From Candidatus Pacearchaeota archaeon (lineage in GTDB: Archaea > Nanoarchaeota > Nanoarchaeia > Pacearchaeales > GW2011-AR1): a stretch of 7,156 nt of DNA. Below the pieces are notes generated by a model that ran no database searches, was not told the DNA's origin, and saw nothing but the letters and a program-made list of their open reading frames with translations. Both the position numbers and the translations under genes were made by a program. The stretch lies in contig JALOBN010000092.1 in the NCBI GenBank assembly GCA_023228245.1, positions 1-7,156 on the forward strand. The letters run 5' to 3'. Within the stretch, counting starts at the first letter, position 1. Each line of letters begins with the position of its first letter. Shown in pieces: positions 5,350-7,156 of this stretch.

Positions 5350-5550
5350 CTATAATTTAGCCGTGATTTCGACCGTGAATGCCTGTGTCCAAATTTCGCC
5401 GTTTGAATTCTTTGCGTCATGGACTCCGACATAAACCGAGTCCGCGAAAAGTCCGGTTTCTTCGGTGAATTTGCTGAGCGCCGACTTAGTCGCCTCGGTT
5501 ATCGTTTTCTCCGCCACCTTGAGGGCGGCTTTCATTTCTTGCGTTGTCAT
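5350..5550 (-). CDS. Small hypothetical phage protein, 66 aa
   Basis: I do not recognise it. An ATG five codons earlier is in frame, but ATG 5550-5548 is preferred: AAAGG lies 7 bases before it, and the earlier ATG is part of the repeated leader, where in the other copy it is followed at once by a stop. The protein begins MTTQEMKAALKVAEKTITEA, a helix to about residue 28, followed by strand-like segments (SVYVGVHDA, WTQAFTVEITAKL). It is a soluble alpha/beta miniprotein with no cysteines and no membrane segment. It lies between the conserved 132-aa gene and the 81-aa gene. Its function is unknown, and only context links it to recombination or host takeover. Confidence 0.75.
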   Translation of the reverse strand: MTTQEMKAALKVAEKTITEATKSALSKFTEETGLFADSVYVGVHDAKNSNGEIWTQAFTVEITAKL

Positions 5551-5556
5551 GTAATT

Positions 5557-5578
5557 ACCTTTCATTTGTCTGCGCGGT
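5557..5578 (-). repeat. 22-bp leader repeat, copy 1 (before the 66-aa gene)
   Basis: It matches the segment at 5321-5342 in 21 of 22 positions (minus strand ACCGCGCA, then R, then ACAAATGAAAGGT, where R is G here and A in the other copy). It supplies the AAAGG ribosome binding site for the 66-aa gene. The matching ends abruptly on both sides, so the copies look like duplicated leaders and not remnants of duplicated genes. Confidence 0.85.
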
Positions 5579-5603
5579 TGTCGTCCCGCGCTTGGGTTTG
5601 TTG

Positions 5604-6002
5604 CTATGCTATTGGCTTAATCGTTACCGCCTCGCGTTTGCCGCGTGAAACAGATAGCATGACGTTTAGCGGCTTGTCGATTCCGCTGACGTGCGAAATG
5701 CGAATACCGCCAATCGCAACGCCGCCCCACATAACTTTCGGATCGCCGTACAGCGTCATGGATCTCCCGATCCAATCACGGCCTTGATCTCCCCAGCAAG
5801 CGATTAGAACGCGCCTCATTGACTTGCACGGCTTGAAATCGCGATAGCCTTCAAGCTTGACGATGACGGGCTGTTCGCCGTCGCCCATTGCAAGCCCCTT
5901 GACGGTCACTGTAATCGGCCCTGCTATGAGGTCGTCATAGTTCAATTGATCGCTTTTCGGGATTACCGTATCCCGCAACGTCATTTTCTTTTCTTCGCTC
6001 AT
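5604..6002 (-). CDS. Conserved phage protein of recombination modules, 132 aa (possible OB-fold ssDNA-binding role)
   Basis: The sequence resembles a conserved uncharacterised protein commonly found beside RecE-like exonucleases in phages. Recognisable blocks are ITVTVKGLAMGDGEQPV (about 30-46), FKPCKSMRRVLIACWG (56-71) and WIGRSMTLYGDPKVMWGG (77-94), followed by AIGGIRISH (96-104), with a C-terminal SRGKRE. The protein is mostly beta-strand-like with conserved basic and aromatic residues, which would suit a small nucleic-acid-binding OB-like fold; that is inference. It starts at ATG 6002-6000, 3 bp after the previous stop, with an ACAGG site inside the end of the upstream gene. No RecT or classical SSB is recognised nearby, so it is a candidate partner of the exonuclease. 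Confidence is high that it is a gene, low for function. Confidence 0.85.
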   Translation of the reverse strand: MSEEKKMTLRDTVIPKSDQLNYDDLIAGPITVTVKGLAMGDGEQPVIVKLEGYRDFKPCKSMRRVLIACWGDQGRDWIGRSMTLYGDPKVMWGGVAIGGIRISHVSGIDKPLNVMLSVSRGKREAVTIKPIA

Positions 6003-6005
6003 TGT

Positions 6006-6347
6006 TTACCTGTCTGCCGATACTTCGGCGTTCGGATTGTTGATACACGCTTCAAGATACCTTTCAAGCCATGGAACAAAGTTTTCATACAGCCCCCATC
6101 CATTCGACGAATCAAACTTCTTGAACCGTTCGGGGTCTGATTTGAGAAGCGCAATCCCGACCGTAAGCGGTTCAATCAGTTGGCTTGCTGTTTTGATACC
6201 GCACTCTTCCGGCCTCCAAACTTGCATATAGATTCCGGCTTGTTGCGCCATGGTGTTGAGGTTGTGCGTAATGTTATCCGAATACCCTTCCGGCACATGC
6301 CCGCACGTTCCACACGGTGGGTTTGATAGTGTCACGTCTAGGCTCAT
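6006..6347 (-). CDS. Conserved phage protein with an N-terminal CxxC, 113 aa
   Basis: The pattern matches a conserved phage protein of unknown function. It begins MSLDVTLSNPPCGTCG, then DNITHNLNTMAQQAGIY (about 24-40), VWRPEECGI (43-51), ASQLIEPLTVGIALLKSDPE (54-73) and NGWGLYENFVPWLERYLEAC (82-101). A frame with an earlier ATG exists, but ATG 6347-6345 is chosen because GGTGGAG lies just upstream, it overlaps the exonuclease stop as ATGA, and MSLDV is the typical family start. Cys12 and Cys15 (CGTC) could hold a metal ion if paired with other ligands, but only two further cysteines exist. It is a soluble, largely helical protein translated together with the exonuclease. Its function is not established. 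Confidence 0.85.
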   Translation of the reverse strand: MSLDVTLSNPPCGTCGHVPEGYSDNITHNLNTMAQQAGIYMQVWRPEECGIKTASQLIEPLTVGIALLKSDPERFKKFDSSNGWGLYENFVPWLERYLEACINNPNAEVSADR

Positions 6348-7156
6348 TGCTCCACCCCTTCCATGTTTACTTCGTCCGCACCAGCCGCCCACGCAGGCCG
6401 CTCGTATTCAACCACGCTCCCCGGCTCAACGACTCCGAGATAGCAATTGGACTGCACGGCACACCGCCAGCGCATGGCAAGCTCTACGGCCTCTTTGCGG
6501 CCTTGCGCGATGATCTGCGCATTGACGTGCACCGGGTAGCAATCAAACGGCGGCTTGCTTTCCTGCACGATGAAAAACACGTCCGGCTTATCGCCCGTCA
6601 CCGCTTCGACGCCTTCCATATACCAGCCCATTTTCCCATGGTACCACATGTTTTCGGCCGTCCGCATGAAGGCATTGACGCCTATGTCGTCAGTCGTTTT
6701 GTAGTCCGCAATGTAGAGGCGTGAATACAAGTCAAGCCGCGCTTTCGCAGGGCCGTAATTGCCGCTCCAAAACAGCGAGGTTTCGTGTTGCGTGTTCTCG
6801 ATGATGCGGCGGCATGTCGGTTCAGCCATTACAACCTCACGCATGGCCTTGAACTTCGCCAGCTCTTCGGACGTGATAACGATACCGTCCGGCCCGGCCA
6901 TGTCTTGCGCGGCCATGCGTTCGGCCTTCGCGTCCTTCGATTGTCCGGCGGCATCGCAGATTGTAAATCGTGCGCCCGATTCCAATACCGCATGATGTGC
7001 CGCAGTTCCGAACCGCATTTTCGGTGTCTGTTCTTTCGGCGTGAGGATTGATTGCCGCATGTGCAGCATGCTTTTGCGGCCGTCCGATAGCTTGCTGGCG
7101 TTGATCCCGGCGGCGCGTGAGTATGCGCTGAATGGCATGTCCGCGATGAGTCCGGC
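6344..7156 (-). CDS. RecE/YqaJ-like PD-(D/E)XK exonuclease, N-terminus cut by window edge
   Basis: The protein resembles phage RecE-like (exonuclease VIII-type) nucleases, which resect double-stranded ends to give single strands for annealing. An ATG exists at 7138, but it lacks a ribosome site and the frame is open to the window edge. The residues before it (GLIADMP) continue the family's usual start before SAYSRAAGINASKL, so the true start is probably outside. Numbered from that ATG, family signatures are FGTAAHHAVLES (43-54), E119 in QHETSLFW, ARLDLY with D136, and IADYKTTD with D145 and K147 as the PD-(D/E)XK core. The later QxxxY motif reads K169-M-G-W-Y, with Lys in place of Gln. The stop overlaps the next start (ATGA). 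It likely heads the recombination part of the early gene block. Confidence 0.88.
   Translation of the reverse strand, partial: AGLIADMPFSAYSRAAGINASKLSDGRKSMLHMRQSILTPKEQTPKMRFGTAAHHAVLESGARFTICDAAGQSKDAKAERMAAQDMAGPDGIVITSEELAKFKAMREVVMAEPTCRRIIENTQHETSLFWSGNYGPAKARLDLYSRLYIADYKTTDDIGVNAFMRTAENMWYHGKMGWYMEGVEAVTGDKPDVFFIVQESKPPFDCYPVHVNAQIIAQGRKEAVELAMRWRCAVQSNCYLGVVEPGSVVEYERPAWAAGADEVNMEGVEQ

Noticed and set aside
5238..5432. Minus-strand 64-codon frame overlapping the 66-aa and 81-aa genes
   Set aside because: Its Arg/His/Gln-rich composition is typical of a shifted frame, it covers the repeated leader, and both overlapped genes have better starts and spacing.

Overview
The window looks like part of the early (recombination/replication) gene block of a tailed bacteriophage or prophage. 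Every supported gene lies on the minus strand, so the natural reading direction is from base 7156 down to base 1. Genes are packed end to end: four junctions are 4-base ATGA stop/start overlaps, and most starts have a purine-rich Shine-Dalgarno sequence. No tRNA, rRNA, CRISPR array or classical insertion sequence is visible. The host cannot be named; the ribosome binding sites and moderate-to-high GC point only to a bacterium.

In transcription order: (1) a RecE/YqaJ-like PD-(D/E)XK exonuclease running off the right edge (6344-7156); (2) a conserved 113-aa phage protein (6006-6347); (3) a conserved 132-aa phage protein (5604-6002); (4) two very small genes (5350-5550 and 5069-5314), each preceded by a near-identical 22-bp leader; (5) a 974-aa fusion of an SF2/SNF2-like helicase and a beta-class DNA methyltransferase (2148-5072); (6) a Cys-rich 162-aa protein (1663-2151); (7) a 225-bp non-coding leader with promoter-like sequences and a perfect 15-bp inverted repeat (1438-1662); (8) a phage replication-initiator-like winged-helix protein (634-1437); (9) an unassigned 130-aa charged helical protein (230-622); and (10) the first 77 codons of a P-loop NTPase, plausibly a DnaC-like helicase loader (1-233).

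The most unusual structure is inside the helicase-methyltransferase gene. A complete endonuclease VII-type HNH gene (3409-3999) sits within it on the same strand in a different reading frame. The outer frame stays open across it and reads as about 196 residues of Asn/Gln/Ser/Thr/Glu-rich linker, inserted between the helicase's conserved motifs. The inserted segment is bracketed by an imperfect 9-bp direct repeat exactly 588 bp (196 codons) apart. The HNH domain ends at the inner edge of one repeat copy, and its last few residues and stop codon are borrowed from helicase sequence. This looks like a homing-type endonuclease that entered a coding gene without an intron or intein, tolerated because the outer frame was kept open. 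The same fusion gene also has a strong internal Shine-Dalgarno and ATG exactly in front of the methyltransferase domain, suggesting a separately made methyltransferase or the scar of a recent fusion.

Together the genes suggest end-resection and recombination (exonuclease and partners), DNA remodelling with protective or regulatory methylation (helicase-methyltransferase), and replication start-up (initiator, possible loader). No RecT-like annealing protein is recognisable in the window.
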